From: Saccoglossus kowalevskii
Lineage: Eukaryota; Hemichordata; Enteropneusta; Harrimaniidae
DNA: 37,822 nt
NCBI RefSeq assembly: GCF_000003605.2
Contig: NW_003141311.1
Span: 1-37,822, forward strand
Direction: 5' to 3'
Numbering within the stretch: the first letter of the stretch is position 1; every line of letters begins with the position of its first letter. The notes beneath the pieces are model-generated. The model did not search any database. It had not been told where the DNA came from and was given only the letters and a program-made list of their open reading frames with translations. The position numbers were made by a program, and so were the translations under genes. Below, piece after piece: positions 1 through 12,194 of this stretch.

Positions 1-611
1 TTTATCTAGATTCCTACTAAATTTCACCACTAAAAATAAACAATATTCTGGCAATTTAAATTATGCATAGCATATACATCACATTGTTGAAATACAGCTA
101 TAGCTAATTCACGTTTATGAAAGAAATCGTTCAATTGTCTGTAACATGACTTGTCATTCACCCAATCAATCTTTGAAATATCCAATATGAATATAAATAT
201 TTATTTTAAATTGAACAGCTGCGTTAAGTTACTGGTCACTGACTCATTTGCAGAATTAAATCGCCACAGTCTGACAAAGTTCAACATAATTGGAGGATTA
301 GACTCATAATAACCGTATATTATTCACTTATATTTCGTTTCGGAAATTCAAGTGAATCAAAGTGAATTCTGGTGAAAATTGATCGATTACACACTATTGT
401 TGTAGCTGAACGTGTTCTTGTAATTACTAACTAAAGTATTCATGTTTTAGAGAAGAAATAATCTAATAGTACGAGTGACGTAGAACCGTGTCACTACGAG
501 TCGACGACAAGCAATAATTCTTCTTTTACAGCACTAGCATTTTCCTCAGCTGATTAGAAAACACGTCTATTATTATTATCTCATGAACAAGCCAAGTTGT
601 CGATTTCTTCA
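1..611. other. AT-rich flank upstream of gene A, no gene seen
   Basis: I see no open frame with family resemblance, no RNA gene and no clear repeat here. It presumably contains the promoter and 5' UTR of the gene A relic, but I cannot point to a convincing TATA box or initiator. Confidence 0.4.
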
Positions 612-2845
612 ATGATTTTTTATTTTGTTTTCATTGGCGTTACGTGCATTTCGTATGGTAAATAAATGCTGTACATTTCGTATGGTGACATAGTATTACA
701 AACTTGGTATATATTGCCGTATAAAAAAAACATTCTGTTTTATTCATCTGTGATTTTCGTCTGTTTTGACGGGTATGACATAGAACGACCAGGCTACGTA
801 TACAGCCTGTCTTATGAGAAAACCCTTAATGATGTAATAATGATGGCGGTTTAGTTTAATGCGGCGTTTTTGTTGTAAATTGCATAACACACACTTTCAA
901 TCACCAAATTTATACTATAGTTGTTTAAATTGAAATAAAACTCTTGAAATACAACTCCTGATTGTATATTGTATCGAAATATTTGTATGAGTAATAACTA
1001 CAAAGTGTGCTGGCAAATGAATCCGTTTTAATATACGCGGCCATAATGACTTACTTTGATGTCAACAGAATGGGTAATTTGTAGTTAATATTGCCTGGCA
1101 GAACTCGATATCCATGAATAAATATAAATACAGCAACTTACTATAATTTTGATAGTTTACCGACAGTATGGATGGGTAACAATTCAGGTGGTTCGTACAT
1201 TTGTTTTTAGTCTTGTCATGGGCTTTTAGCGTAAGTAAATTTGTCTGACAATAATTTAGCGATCTATAATTTATGTTTACATTGATACAATACCTATACA
1301 TAATATATGTTTTATTATATAATATAGTGATCTGTAATTTGTATTTACATTATTATATAATTGCATTTAAAATATACAGAAATTGCTTGTTATATAATTT
1401 ATATATATTACTATTTACTTCCTTTAGGTTAATACGCAAACAGGTAAGACACGACTTACTGTATTTATTTTAATTATAGTTATTTATTTATTTATTGTAT
1501 ACTCGGCTATACGTAAGTTGAAAAATAATATTTCTGATATTAACCGACAATTCTATTTCGTTTTTATCTTTTTGCGCCATGTTTTAAAATAAAACTTCAT
1601 AAAGTAACATTGATTTCAAAATACAGAGTGTGGGAATTGGACGCAGTGGATGGATGACGAAAATGGTGGTCTTGTTGACCCTCAACTTGGTGAATTTGAA
1701 TACCTCCCTGATCTTCGTAGCCTCTATGATTTCTGCGAAACCCCTAGCAGTATTGAGTGCCGTACAGTGCTTGAACCGTATACACTATCGTACGAAACTG
1801 GACAGACCGTACACTGCGATTTACCTGATGGATTGATATGCTTTCATGAAGACAATGTTTCCCCTTGTATGAACTACAAGATTCTACAACTACAAGGACC
1901 TCTTCGCTCCAAAAGGCTTCGTTGCCGGTTTAGCTAATTTAGAATCTAATGAGGTACGAAACTCTGTGAGAAGGTTCATAAAGAATGTTCCAGGCTTCTC
2001 AAACCCAAAAGGGAAAGGCTACTGGATTGGGTGTCACGACGAGGAAAACGAAGGCATATTCGTATGGTTGAATGGAGAGAAGGTTAATGTGCCTGACAGT
2101 GCCTGGTATTCCTATCCAAACAACAAATATACCGGTGATTGCGATGCAAAAGATTGGGACCAGGATTGTTGTCAACTGTGGTACGTTGATTCCAATTAGT
2201 ATATTATGCTTGCAATCTGCTTTTTTTTTCAAACATTTTCTGAAAAGTCATTCATCAGGTAATCTCTCCCGTCCTGCAATTACAAATAAATGGGTGTACT
2301 CTGTGAGCTTCTTCGTATTGAATCGTCAATTGTCATGATGTCTTTTATAGTGAAAGACCAAAAAACGATCCTTCCTTCAAAATGGATGATTCCTGCTGCA
2401 CAGACAACAAGGCTTTCATCTGTGAAGTTCGTAAGTTCACTATAATATAATTGAATATCGAAAACTATATGAACACTTAGAATCAATTATTTTCCTCTAT
2501 TGAAGAGTCAATACGGATAACTGTACTGTGGGTATTTTTTGAGCGTTTTTAATTATTTTTCTGTGATATTGTATGTGAAATATTATTTATTGTAAAATAT
2601 AAACGTAAACGTGGCATTTTACATTATCCAAACTTTGTGTTAATATCGTTACCTGTTGCGTTCCGTCGGCCTAAAGATGCTTAACATGTAATTACGTTAA
2701 GAAGCATGCAACATATTCAGTGATGTGCGAGACAAAAGACAAAATACGTGGTACTACTACAGAGTAAATTTATTACTATTACTCGAAATACTCTGATTAT
2801 AAAACTTAAGTTTTATCTCCAGCTGGATATTGCGCACGTCCATAG
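612..2845 (+). pseudogene. Gene A: frameshifted WxxW/C-type lectin relic
   Basis: A decayed member of the secreted WxxW plus C-type lectin family represented by genes B and C. The proposed exons are 612-657 (signal peptide beginning MIFYFVFIGVTC, ending in phase 1), 1627-2180, 2351-2430 and 2823-2845. All junctions are GT..AG. The WxxW part reads CGNWTQWMDDENGG and keeps the family cysteines as far as CMNY at about 1868-1879. From about 1882 the reading frame changes by +1 and directly encodes the middle of a CTLD (ESNEVRNS, GYWIGCHDEENEG, DQDCCQL). The WxxW tail, the intron between the domains and the start of the CTLD are missing, including the counterparts of C133, W149 and C156 of gene B. 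The invariant Trp split by intron 2 would be read as Cys (TG+T). The 80-nt exon (DDSCC, FICEV) and the terminal exon (PGYCARP, stop 2843-2845) keep family phase and motifs. The summed exon length is not a multiple of three. The signal exon assignment is the weakest part. Confidence 0.8.
1872..1896 (+). repeat. 9-bp direct repeat at the gene A domain junction
   Basis: AACTACAAG occurs at 1872-1880 and again at 1888-1896, spanning the point where the WxxW frame gives way to the shifted CTLD frame. A short direct repeat at a deletion or fusion point suggests microhomology or slippage, though both copies are kept, so this is only suggestive. Confidence 0.5.
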
Positions 2846-3986
2846 AAGACGATTTCACACCGGTATATGTGGTTTATAAGACGTGACAATTATACACAAC
2901 GATAATTAATCATTTACAATATAAATTGACGTCACATTCTCAATTAAATTGATCATACATCAATCAAATGACGTGTTGTTGTTTAATATTTACTGTTTAA
3001 CACTTTGAACGCAAATTCCAATTAGTGTCACCCAAGACATAATTGATAATGAACATTGAATAGAGTTTGTAGCTAATTTGAAAACGTGTAGATTGGCAGA
3101 AAATGCGGAATTTAATGTATTGCTTGTTACCTCGGTTAGTCTCATGCCCGGGGGATATTTTTATCACTTATTTGAATACGTGTGTGCATTGGCATATGTG
3201 TATCATTTGTTCGATTTCATGTGTGTGGGGGGGGTGTGTGAGATGGAATATCTATTTTGCTGCGATTATCCAAATTTGTTGGCTGTTCAATTGTGCCCTG
3301 AATTGTAATTATTTATCTCGCGGCCATTGAGATATTACGTGCAGATAACAGGAACAGTTAATACACTTCCTATCGATAGCGTACATGTAAGTATCATGCT
3401 TTCTACAATATTATGAATGGAAAAACTACGCTTGCTAAGAACATGACTGTTTTATTCGAAGGCTTGATCGTAAATAATAACTTATACACTTCATATACAA
3501 ACACTACAGACATATTAAGCGCATATTAATCAAGCAAAACGGGATTCTAACTCGAGACTTCAGCAAATAATAAGCAAGTAAGCAGACGCATATCGCATTG
3601 CACCGTAATCAACGTTACTTTTATACTTAACAATTTAAAATAACATGAAAAAGAAATTAGATCGATACACAATGATGCTATCTTTCGATAATGGGCGATT
3701 AAACATTCAATCATAAACACAACAGGAAATCCTAGAATTGGTTTGTATTTATGACTTAGTTTGTGTTCAGTTATATTGGCATAGCAACATCGGGGGGAGT
3801 TAACAAATGAATCGAGAACTCGAGAACTGTTAATGTTCAAGTACACTGCAAAACACGCGATTCCACTTCACAAAATAAATTAGAATAACAATTGCCTGTA
3901 ATCACATATGAAATTGCATATTCGGGTAAGGCGTTGTCCATAAAGTCGTCGTACGTTGACTCACGAAGTCTTTCATATCCTGAAAC
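2846..3986 (+). other. Spacer between gene A and gene B
   Basis: AT-rich spacer with no supported gene. No clear AATAAA lies just after the gene A stop; an AATATAAA-like variant lies near 2920. There is a G-run inside a GT-rich patch near 3221-3240. The last ~150 bases should hold the gene B promoter, but no convincing TATA box is visible. Confidence 0.4.
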
Positions 3987-6900
3987 ATGCTACTGTTAGT
4001 ACTGCTCCTGTGCATTTTCTCTTTCACATCTTTGCAAAAGGTAAGATGTCACAAAATACATTTATTCTCTTCAATTACTGCGAGTACATAACTAATAATA
4101 TTAAGATGTATTTTCGGTTGCTAATATATTGCATAACCGATAATCTAAATGCATAAACTCTGTAACAATTTTTTTTTTATTTCTATTACTTCAGACAAAT
4201 GCGGCAGAAGAAGGTGTAGTACTTATTATTTGTTTTTATCATCTTTTATTTATTCAATATATATTATATAGTCATAATTGTTTTGCTATTTACAGCAACA
4301 GTATGCAGTATCATTCATTATAATTGCACAGTTGTTTAGTTTATAAGTGTTGCACCACGAGTAAATCAGACCCATTTAAAGCAAGGTTATTCTTAAATTG
4401 CGAGTGCAAATTTTCTCTCATAATTTCATCACGATTGATTTATCAGCACTGGTCATTATCAGATCATCTCTGTTTTGTCACAAATAAAATACACGCTCAT
4501 AGTGGCCACGCAGAAACGACAACAGTTGCAGTGTAACTAATCGCACGTTAGCACTAGTAACGGACGTTGCCCAGGTGCAACGTTCACCAGTCCTCGGACA
4601 ACTCCAACACAAAAATCGAACGCTACACAGTGACTGTGGCGCTTTATAGTATCTGGTGCGTGTGTATCAGTGTTTCATATGTGAGTATTTGTTTTGACAA
4701 TAAACAAATAACGCATTTTCGTTCTACCAGCCTGTGATGTATGGACCGAATGGATGGACGACGAGAATGGCGGTCTGGTTGACTTTGAAGCAGTTGGTGA
4801 ATTTGAATTGATAGAAGATCTTCGTCTAAATTATCAAATTTGTGACTCGCCGTCTGAGATAGAGTGTCGTGCCGCGGTGGAGCCGTACACTCCGTGGGAC
4901 CAGACATCACAAACTCTACAGTGTCATTTATCGTTTGGTTTGATATGTTTCCATGACGACAACCATAATTTATGTCAGAACTACGAAGTACGCGTGTTCT
5001 GTCCATGTTCTGTCCAGAATGTGGCATATAATGATTCTGCTGAAGGTACGTCTTCTGCTTTGACCGCTTGTAGAGAAGCTTTTCAAAATTGTACGTATTG
5101 TGTGTACATCGGTGGCAGTGAAACTACACTAGATTACGAAATCCGATGCTTTGGGTATGAATTGTAATAAGACCCCATTATGTTGTGCACATTTCTAGCT
5201 ACACGGTGAACTAATTTTAGTACAGAGATTCGATTAAAATGACGACTGTATGTTTCTGTACACATATTAGCAGTGTAGCTAGTATCCACTTTTATTGCTG
5301 AGTGATCTCATCGTTTATCAAAATTAACCGCAGTGGGATTTGCACTAGGGTGCAACTCACATACATGCGTGTGTTCATATATATCTTCATAGACAGTACG
5401 GGTAACCTGACACATCATGAAGCATGTTGTTGTACTGTTGATTAATGTAGTGAGAAGTTTATGCCACTTAAATATAGTCAACATATTTTTGATATTATAT
5501 TGTTGATGTTGTTGATTTTTTTAATAAATATGGGAAACTACTAGGCAATAATTCAGTATTCACATTGATATCAGTATTCAAGTTCATCCCTAGTTAAAAA
5601 CCTTACATAACATATATCTCGTTATTATTAGGAATAGTTCTCGTGCTACTCTGAACTACTTTTGATATTCTTTTTTCAGACGAACTTTGTATTGGAGACG
5701 ATTTGTTCAAGGTATTTCTCAGCCCAATCATGATGTGGAAATCAGCTGATGACTACTGTAGAGATCAGTATAGTATTGATGGGTTTGATTCGTCGCTGGC
5801 TGTTTTAGAGAAGCAAGAAGTACGCAATACACTGCGCACGTTTTTGATGTCATCGACAGTGTACAGTCATCCACCTAAACACGGTTATTGGATTGGTTGC
5901 AACGATCGGGACATAGAAGGTACCTTTACGTGGACCACCGGGGAAGCTATGAAAACGCAAGATATGGTATGGTCGTCAAACAATCCCAATAACAAGGTCA
6001 ATCTCAGGTGCGCGGATGAAGATCATGACCAAGATTGCTGTCAACTCTGGTAAATATTTCTTAGTTATTACATTTTCATATAAGTCATTGATTTGTATTA
6101 TCTTGTATCTAATATTCGGGTAAAACTTGTGTTAGAGTATCAAGAAATTTTTATATTTACATTCATATTGAAGTATATTATGTTAATATCACGTTGAAAT
6201 GTTGAACATACATTACTCCGTCTGTTGTTAACGTTGATTGATTGATTGATTGATTACTAGTGGTAGGTAAATTTGGTGAGCAGTATTTTGTAAGTCAGCA
6301 GAAATTTGACTGATTCGAATGATCGATCGATCAACTGATTGATTGATTGATTGATTGATTGATTTTCTGTGCCAAAAGCACAAACTGTTCAAAATAATAA
6401 GAATTCGAACGCATCAAATCAAAGCAGTTATCACTATCGTTACACTCATCGGCACCGACATTGCAGTAATCAGATGACTAATTCAGAAAGTTTGTTTTCT
6501 TCCAGGGAATATCCGAGAACCGACCCAGTATTCAAAATTGACGATGAGTGTTGCACAAAAAAGAAAGGATTCATTTGCGAAATCCGTAAGTTTGTTGTCT
6601 GTTTTGAATTGCGTATACTTATGCGGTCACCACGCAATGTGCAATGGACATGTTTCTCTACTCGTATCTCGTAATACGCTGTTTCTGATACAAATATTGG
6701 TGGGGTCCTTTTTACTGTGAGTAAAATTGGCAAAATGGTTTAGTTTTGTCGAAACCATCGAAATTATGAATTATGAATTTCACATAGACCTACCAAATGG
6801 CCAGTGCTCGTGTTCACACACAAACTTAGTAAATTTATCAATATTACTGCAAATCGTAATATAATTAGGATATAGGTTGGGAAAAGTTATTTATGTTATT

Positions 6901-7303
6901 GTTTATTTGAAATCGTGCTATGTAATAATATTTGCTCCAAAACCAAGTCAGCGGTTATTTAATTGCCAGTCAATTTCTCCGCTTGAATGACAGTACAGCA
7001 TGTGCTAATGATATCTGTTTAATCATTTGTGAGAAAGTGTGAGTGGTTGACGCATAAATATATTACCATGGTAGCCAAGCAAAATAAATGCGTCAGTTTC
7101 CAAGAATTCCCAAGTCATGCTCGTGTGGAGCAGACTTTCCAACTCGTTATCTTCACTGTAATTGCATTTAATTTAGGTAGTTTTTGTCTAAATGCATAAT
7201 GACTAGACCATATTAACATACATATTTTATTCACACTTGCTGTTTATAACCTCTAAATATAATTTCAACTTTTCATTTTTTAGGAGGAAAATGTGCCAAT
7301 TGA
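3987..7303 (+). CDS. Gene B: secreted WxxW plus C-type lectin protein
   Basis: Six exons: 3987-4040, 4195-4213, 4731-5045, 5680-6049, 6506-6585 and 7284-7303, all flanked by GT..AG, total 858 nt, 285 aa. Residues 1-21 form a signal peptide (Leu-rich core, likely cleaved after TNA). Residues 26-119 are a Mucin2_WxxW-type domain as in mucins and CILP: CDVWTEW at 26-32, then cysteines and a CPC end. Residues 133-278 are a C-type lectin domain: C133, W149 and C156, WIGC at 200-203 (the WIGL position), NPN at 231-233 (the EPN/QPD position), DQDCC at 246-250, IDD at 264-266 (the WND position), CC at 268-269 and FICE at 275-278. The tail is RGKCAN. The ATG at 3987 was chosen because it gives a signal peptide ending exactly at a donor in phase 0. 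The protein is probably an extracellular glycan-binding or mucus-associated lectin; the ligand is unknown. Gene C is its intact paralogue. I found no stop or frameshift. Confidence 0.87.
6236..6364 (+). repeat. GATT microsatellites in gene B intron 4
   Basis: Two (GATT)n runs, at 6236-6255 and 6336-6364, with a GATCGATCGATC run between them, inside the intron between the CTLD exon and the 80-nt exon. Confidence 0.85.
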
Positions 7304-7415
7304 TCCAGTGCTATGTGTATAAGTTACACTCTTATACTGCTCTGCTGTCCGGAATATAACGTCGGTCTTTATAATTGGCCTCATTATATTTAATAGAAGT
7401 AGATGAATTAATTGA

Positions 7416-7421
7416 AATAAA
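7416..7421 (+). promoter_or_regulatory. Polyadenylation signal of gene B
   Basis: AATAAA lies 113 nt after the gene B stop codon, on the coding strand. It is the first canonical signal downstream and would give a short 3' UTR. Confidence 0.65.
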
Positions 7422-10400
7422 TTTGCATATGATGAGTTTATTATGCGTGTCACTGAAGTTTGTTTGTGGACCGACTACTTGACATGCGTTTCCACGTGGA
7501 AACGACGACTACGTTGCTATGATTTGCATAAATTAAATCATCTGGGCTGGTGAAACGTCCGAGTGATAAAACGAGTCCGCTTACCTACTAGCCGTAGTTT
7601 CGCGGCTCCAGTGTCACTTGTGAATATCTCCCCGAATCCGTAAATGTCAAAACGTTTAACATACGCTTAGTGAAGAAAGTAAACAAGAAATATAGAATGA
7701 TAAAAATATGTTTAGTACGTCGAAAACACGGGTATATTATAGATTTTCCTAAAAATAAAAATATTATGGTGGGTTTGTTGTTTTAACGACCCGTCAAATT
7801 GTGGAGAGAATATGATATTGCAGATTCACGCAATTGTATGTCTGTTATGACCAAATGTGCGTACCGTTTCAATAATCGGTAGCGACTGGAGGCAGGACAA
7901 AATGTTATTTGTGATGCACCGTATTTAACATTATCGCGTCGACAAACATTTTCGTCTCAATATCAATTTGTATGCACGTTTTTCATACATACCACGTTTT
8001 TATGGTGAAATATACAAACAAAACGCGATTTGTTAAAATGGCGTGTACAGTAATTCATCACTGTCTACTTAAATTACCAAGACTATTAACCATATTGTTT
8101 AAAAATATTATGCGCAACGTTTTAGATTTCCAACAATATGCTGAAACTGTTTCGTTATATTGCATCCATTCATCCATTGTGAAAGACATACTACGTCATT
8201 CGACTGACTCGTTAAATCAAAGTGTTTATTAAATACGTCATTGTTAAACTACCATTTAAATTCTGCCAATTTGTATTTGCCCGTATCACTAACACGATCT
8301 ATACATACAACTGCGTGAATGTATACATGAGCACTTGAAGTGCGGGGTGTTTAAAAGTCGTTATGATTCGATAGTACATTAATTATTTCCAGTGTCAGTT
8401 GCGGCGAAATATTATTGCCAAACGATTCCTAAGCGGAGCTGGGGAGAAGTGGCGACTTATAAGATAAGAGATGTCTTTTATTTTACCTGTATTGAATATT
8501 AAACTGTTACGTTACCTTTTATGTACGGAGTACTGATTCTGTCCCACAAATGCCACTCTCGTATTTACGTCACACTGCCGACGGTTTGATAGAGACATAA
8601 TTAACATGTTCACCAATTTTCGACGAATTACACAATCTGTAAAATCATCAAGCAGACATACTAGATAATGCAACGGTCTTTTACTGTGAACTGTGGAGTC
8701 TTGGAAAACTTCAGATTCAATGGTGAAGTGAAGTCCGTGAATGCGACTTTAGACGAAAATGCACTTTTGCTGATATTTGATGATCCAATCCTAAACATTC
8801 AGATTTACTATAATTACAAACAATATATACATGTATTGTCAAATCACCAAACAGGGCATTAGAATGTGCATTATGCACTTTACCACACGGAACTGCCATG
8901 ATTAATAGGAGGACAAGAAAACAAATCACGGCACCGTGGAATGTAGAGTCGTACTCCTAGTTTCTGAGAAAGTTGGTTATAAATTGCGCGTCAGTGCTAT
9001 TCACAAACCGAAGATAAGTGAATAAAACATTCCATGACGTCATGAGTACCAAACAGCTCTATGAAGTGATATTTTATGAGCACACTTCTGTAAATTGTGA
9101 ACCACGCGTATGAATTGAACGATAATTTTAGTTAATTACGCGTAGCATCTAGGCGCGTTAGGTTTTGGGAATCGGCAGAAATTGTATCCCTTTCAGCGAT
9201 ATGTTATTATAGTTGTACCAACCGAGTATTTTTAGTTATCAAGTTCGAAATCTTCGTATTACGGCGATTAAAACGGCACTGTTGCACGATTTGGTCTCAT
9301 ATAATATAGTTTGACGTCACAAAGTTAGGAACATGTTGTCACTGTGACTGTACGCATGAAGGTTGTATGACAACTCTAGGTTTATATACAGCCTGATAAC
9401 TACGGATTGTGTTGAAATAAGTGTATTTTCATTTCGTTTTGTTGAAGTCGGTTGATATTAAAACAATTTCATTTTTTACAGACAGTTATAGATATACAAT
9501 CCCATGATATTACTTCCAGGATGACGAAGGCTGTTGATGTTGATGTGTTGTCTGAACTAATTAATCTTATCACTAATTATCATCACGCATTTAAAATGCG
9601 ATCACAGCTTGTTTTTATATTGTTTATACAACATTTCATGGTCATATTTAAATGTGTGTAATTGGCGTGGTCTAACTAGCGTTCTACAGTCATTCCAGCA
9701 CGAATAATAAAACAGAATACATCACAGAACTTTTGAAATTGTAAAGTGCAAACTACAGTAACTGCACCACACCTAGAGCGATATGTTATAACTTTGTATC
9801 CATTTCACCGAAACATTTCATTATTTGTAAATGTATTATATCTGATCAGAATAATGCCGTACGGACATAGATATTTTCACACAAACACAATAAGGAGGTA
9901 CAGAAGGTCCTGGGCAGTTAGATAAAATTTAATAAGAGACTTTCTATATATGCTGCATGCATCCTACACTAAGAGTACAAACTGGGCTATAAAAATAAAG
10001 TTGTATTAATCTCCATTATTCCACTATCCATATGTTACGGAATACCTCTGATTATGACATTACGTTACTGTTTCAGGTTGCTGGAATAAGTTAACATATT
10101 GTTGTAAACAAATGTTTCAATTACAAGGGAAGTTGAATACGTCAGTTTGATATAATCAAGAATTCTGTAACAATAGATTTTAATTTACGGCATCAATTTA
10201 TTATAATATTGCGTCATACTTATTAGTTATTAGAAATGAAATGTTGCTATCTTAAGGTTAAGTAATAATAATGTATTCCCTTTGCTTCCTCCGATAGAGA
10301 TATGAGAGAACTAAATGATATACACTGCATAATACAAACGAAAAAACATGTATATGGAAGCGTCACACGAAATAAATTAGTAAATTAGAAGAAATGCATA

Positions 10401-11126
10401 ACAAGGCACCAGCGCAAAATTGCAAAAAGCAAGTAAATAAATAAAAATACGTGGTACTGAATCGGTGGTCAGAATTGGCCTGGCTGAATTATATCTTTAC
10501 AGAATCTAGAAAGATTTAACAGCTCTGATTAATTAGATTTGTTAAATAGCTGATACATGTTTGAAGTGGTTACCTTGGCATAAGTGAAATGTACGTTGCC
10601 ACACACTTTAACGACCTGCTAATGAATCATGTTATTCTACTATATGATTGATGTCCCAAGTTATAATTTGGCTATCCAATATTGTATCACAAATAATAAA
10701 TCCGCGTGTTAGAAAAAGTGTTCAAGAAACCAACGTTATATAAAATGATCAGATAGTGTACGTAATTTTTGTAATGAAATGTACGTTACAAATAAAAAAT
10801 GCGCACCGCATGTACTTGGATTTATCAAGGGAGAACACTAGGACCAATCTGCGACAATAGAAATATCTGTGTTGATTATTGGGCTTAAAATATGTAGATG
10901 AAAAGTGTATGTTATTGAAATTACGTTACCGTGGTGGAGACTAAACTGGTTCAAAAAAAGAAAAAAATACTTTAAGCTTACTAAGGTCTTCCTTGTGGTT
11001 AAGACAATGTGTACTTTGTTGCATGTTACTGTTGTGCTATTACTTGGTGATTTATATGCCGTGTTTATGTGAGATCAGTAATTACCACACAAATTAGTAG
11101 CGCCTATAAAACCATTATATGCCGTG
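7422..11126. other. Long AT-rich intergenic stretch
   Basis: About 3.7 kb without a supported gene. The few open frames longer than 60 codons lack family motifs, splice context or compositional bias. The only structured item I noted is the perfect palindrome at 7487-7504. Confidence 0.4.
7487..7504. promoter_or_regulatory. Perfect 18-nt palindrome with central CACGTG
   Basis: CGTTTCCACGTGGAAACG is identical to its reverse complement and contains the CACGTG E-box core. It lies about 180 bases past the gene B stop. A palindromic bHLH-type site is one reading; chance is another. Confidence 0.3.
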
Positions 11127-11133
11127 CATGTCT

Positions 11134-11669
11134 CGGGGGGGTACTTGGCTGCTGATATGGTATAGGTGTGTAGCCCACATTGCAAAACCCAGAGCCCATT
11201 TTAGATCAAATTGGACCAAAAATGTATACCCCATCATAGACCAAAATGTTGTCTAGTAGACCCCATTTTAGATCCGCAATTTGTCCAGCAGACCCCATTT
11301 TGGTCTTGGCATATTAAAAGTAGACCGAAATTATCTTAATGAATACATATACTTTGTATTAAACCATACAAGTATGCATGCATTCCATCAAAACTATAGA
11401 TAGCTGAATACTAAGTCCCCGTTTCTTGAAAGTCATTTCGACATTTGGTGATTATGGCATATACTTATGCATACATGTATGCACCTTTATGCGTGGACAA
11501 AATAACCCCTTTTTAGACCCATGTCCATTTGACAATCAGTCATTGTGGACCCCATTTTAGACCAAATCCCGAAATTTGGTGGATCCCATTTAGGACCAGA
11601 TGGCTGAAAATATACACCCCAAAGGGCGGCACATCCGCGTAAGGTAAATTGCAGTGAGTACCCCCGGGA
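11134..11669. mobile_element. MITE-like element with G-rich inverted ends
   Basis: The left end (CGGGGGGGTACTTGGCTGC) and the reverse complement of the right end (CCCGGGGGTACTCACTGC) match imperfectly. The element is flanked on both sides by CATGTCT (11127-11133 and 11670-11676), a possible target-site duplication. The inside holds about six degenerate copies of a GACCCCATTTTAGACC unit, mostly in one orientation. No transposase frame is present, so it is non-autonomous. Confidence 0.6.
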
Positions 11670-11676
11670 GCATGTC

Positions 11677-12190
11677 TTCGAACGATGTACTTGGTTTAGC
11701 TTACTGTTGATCTGCAGCGGCTCGGGAATCGATCGTGATTGGTTAATGTTAATGAGCTGCGCCATCTACGGCCAACCGGGTCAACGGTCTTTTAATCTTA
11801 TTCTCTGAGAAGTTGCTTGTTGACCTCGTTCAATTCATCGCGCAGTTGCTTTGAGCTCAATGTATCGAGCTAAACTTTGCTCCTGGCGACTTTCTTTACT
11901 GTTTTGAGGGCTGCATAGGATTCAAGTTGAGAAGGTATTGGTGTGAGCTCTGAATAACGTGTGGAATCTATAATAAAGGCGGTCGATCGTAGCATGAACT
12001 GGCTGGTTTGTATTTTCCTGATCGAAGCATTGAACTCCAATTGCAACATTTTAGTTGTAGCAGCGACAGCTACATCGGCGACTGACTAACTTGTAATTAT
12101 TCGCCCATCATTGTCGCGTATGACTGATGACAGAAACACATTCATGCTGTCGCACATTTTAATATTACGAAACATTTCAAGAACTCGTTT
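11677..12190. other. Spacer between the MITE and the LINE remnant
   Basis: More balanced base composition than its surroundings, but no open frame, repeat or RNA gene that I can support. Confidence 0.35.
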
Positions 12191-12194
12191 CTTA

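Noticed and set aside
1428-1443. Possible 16-nt microexon of gene A (VNTQT, flanked by AG and GTAAGA)
   Set aside because: It would need an upstream exon ending in phase 0, and the best signal exon (612-657) ends in phase 1 and fits the WxxW exon directly. It stays an alternative only.
3078-3330. Overlapping 76- and 75-codon frames on the + strand
   Set aside because: They cross a GT-rich low-complexity patch, overlap each other in different frames and have no family features.
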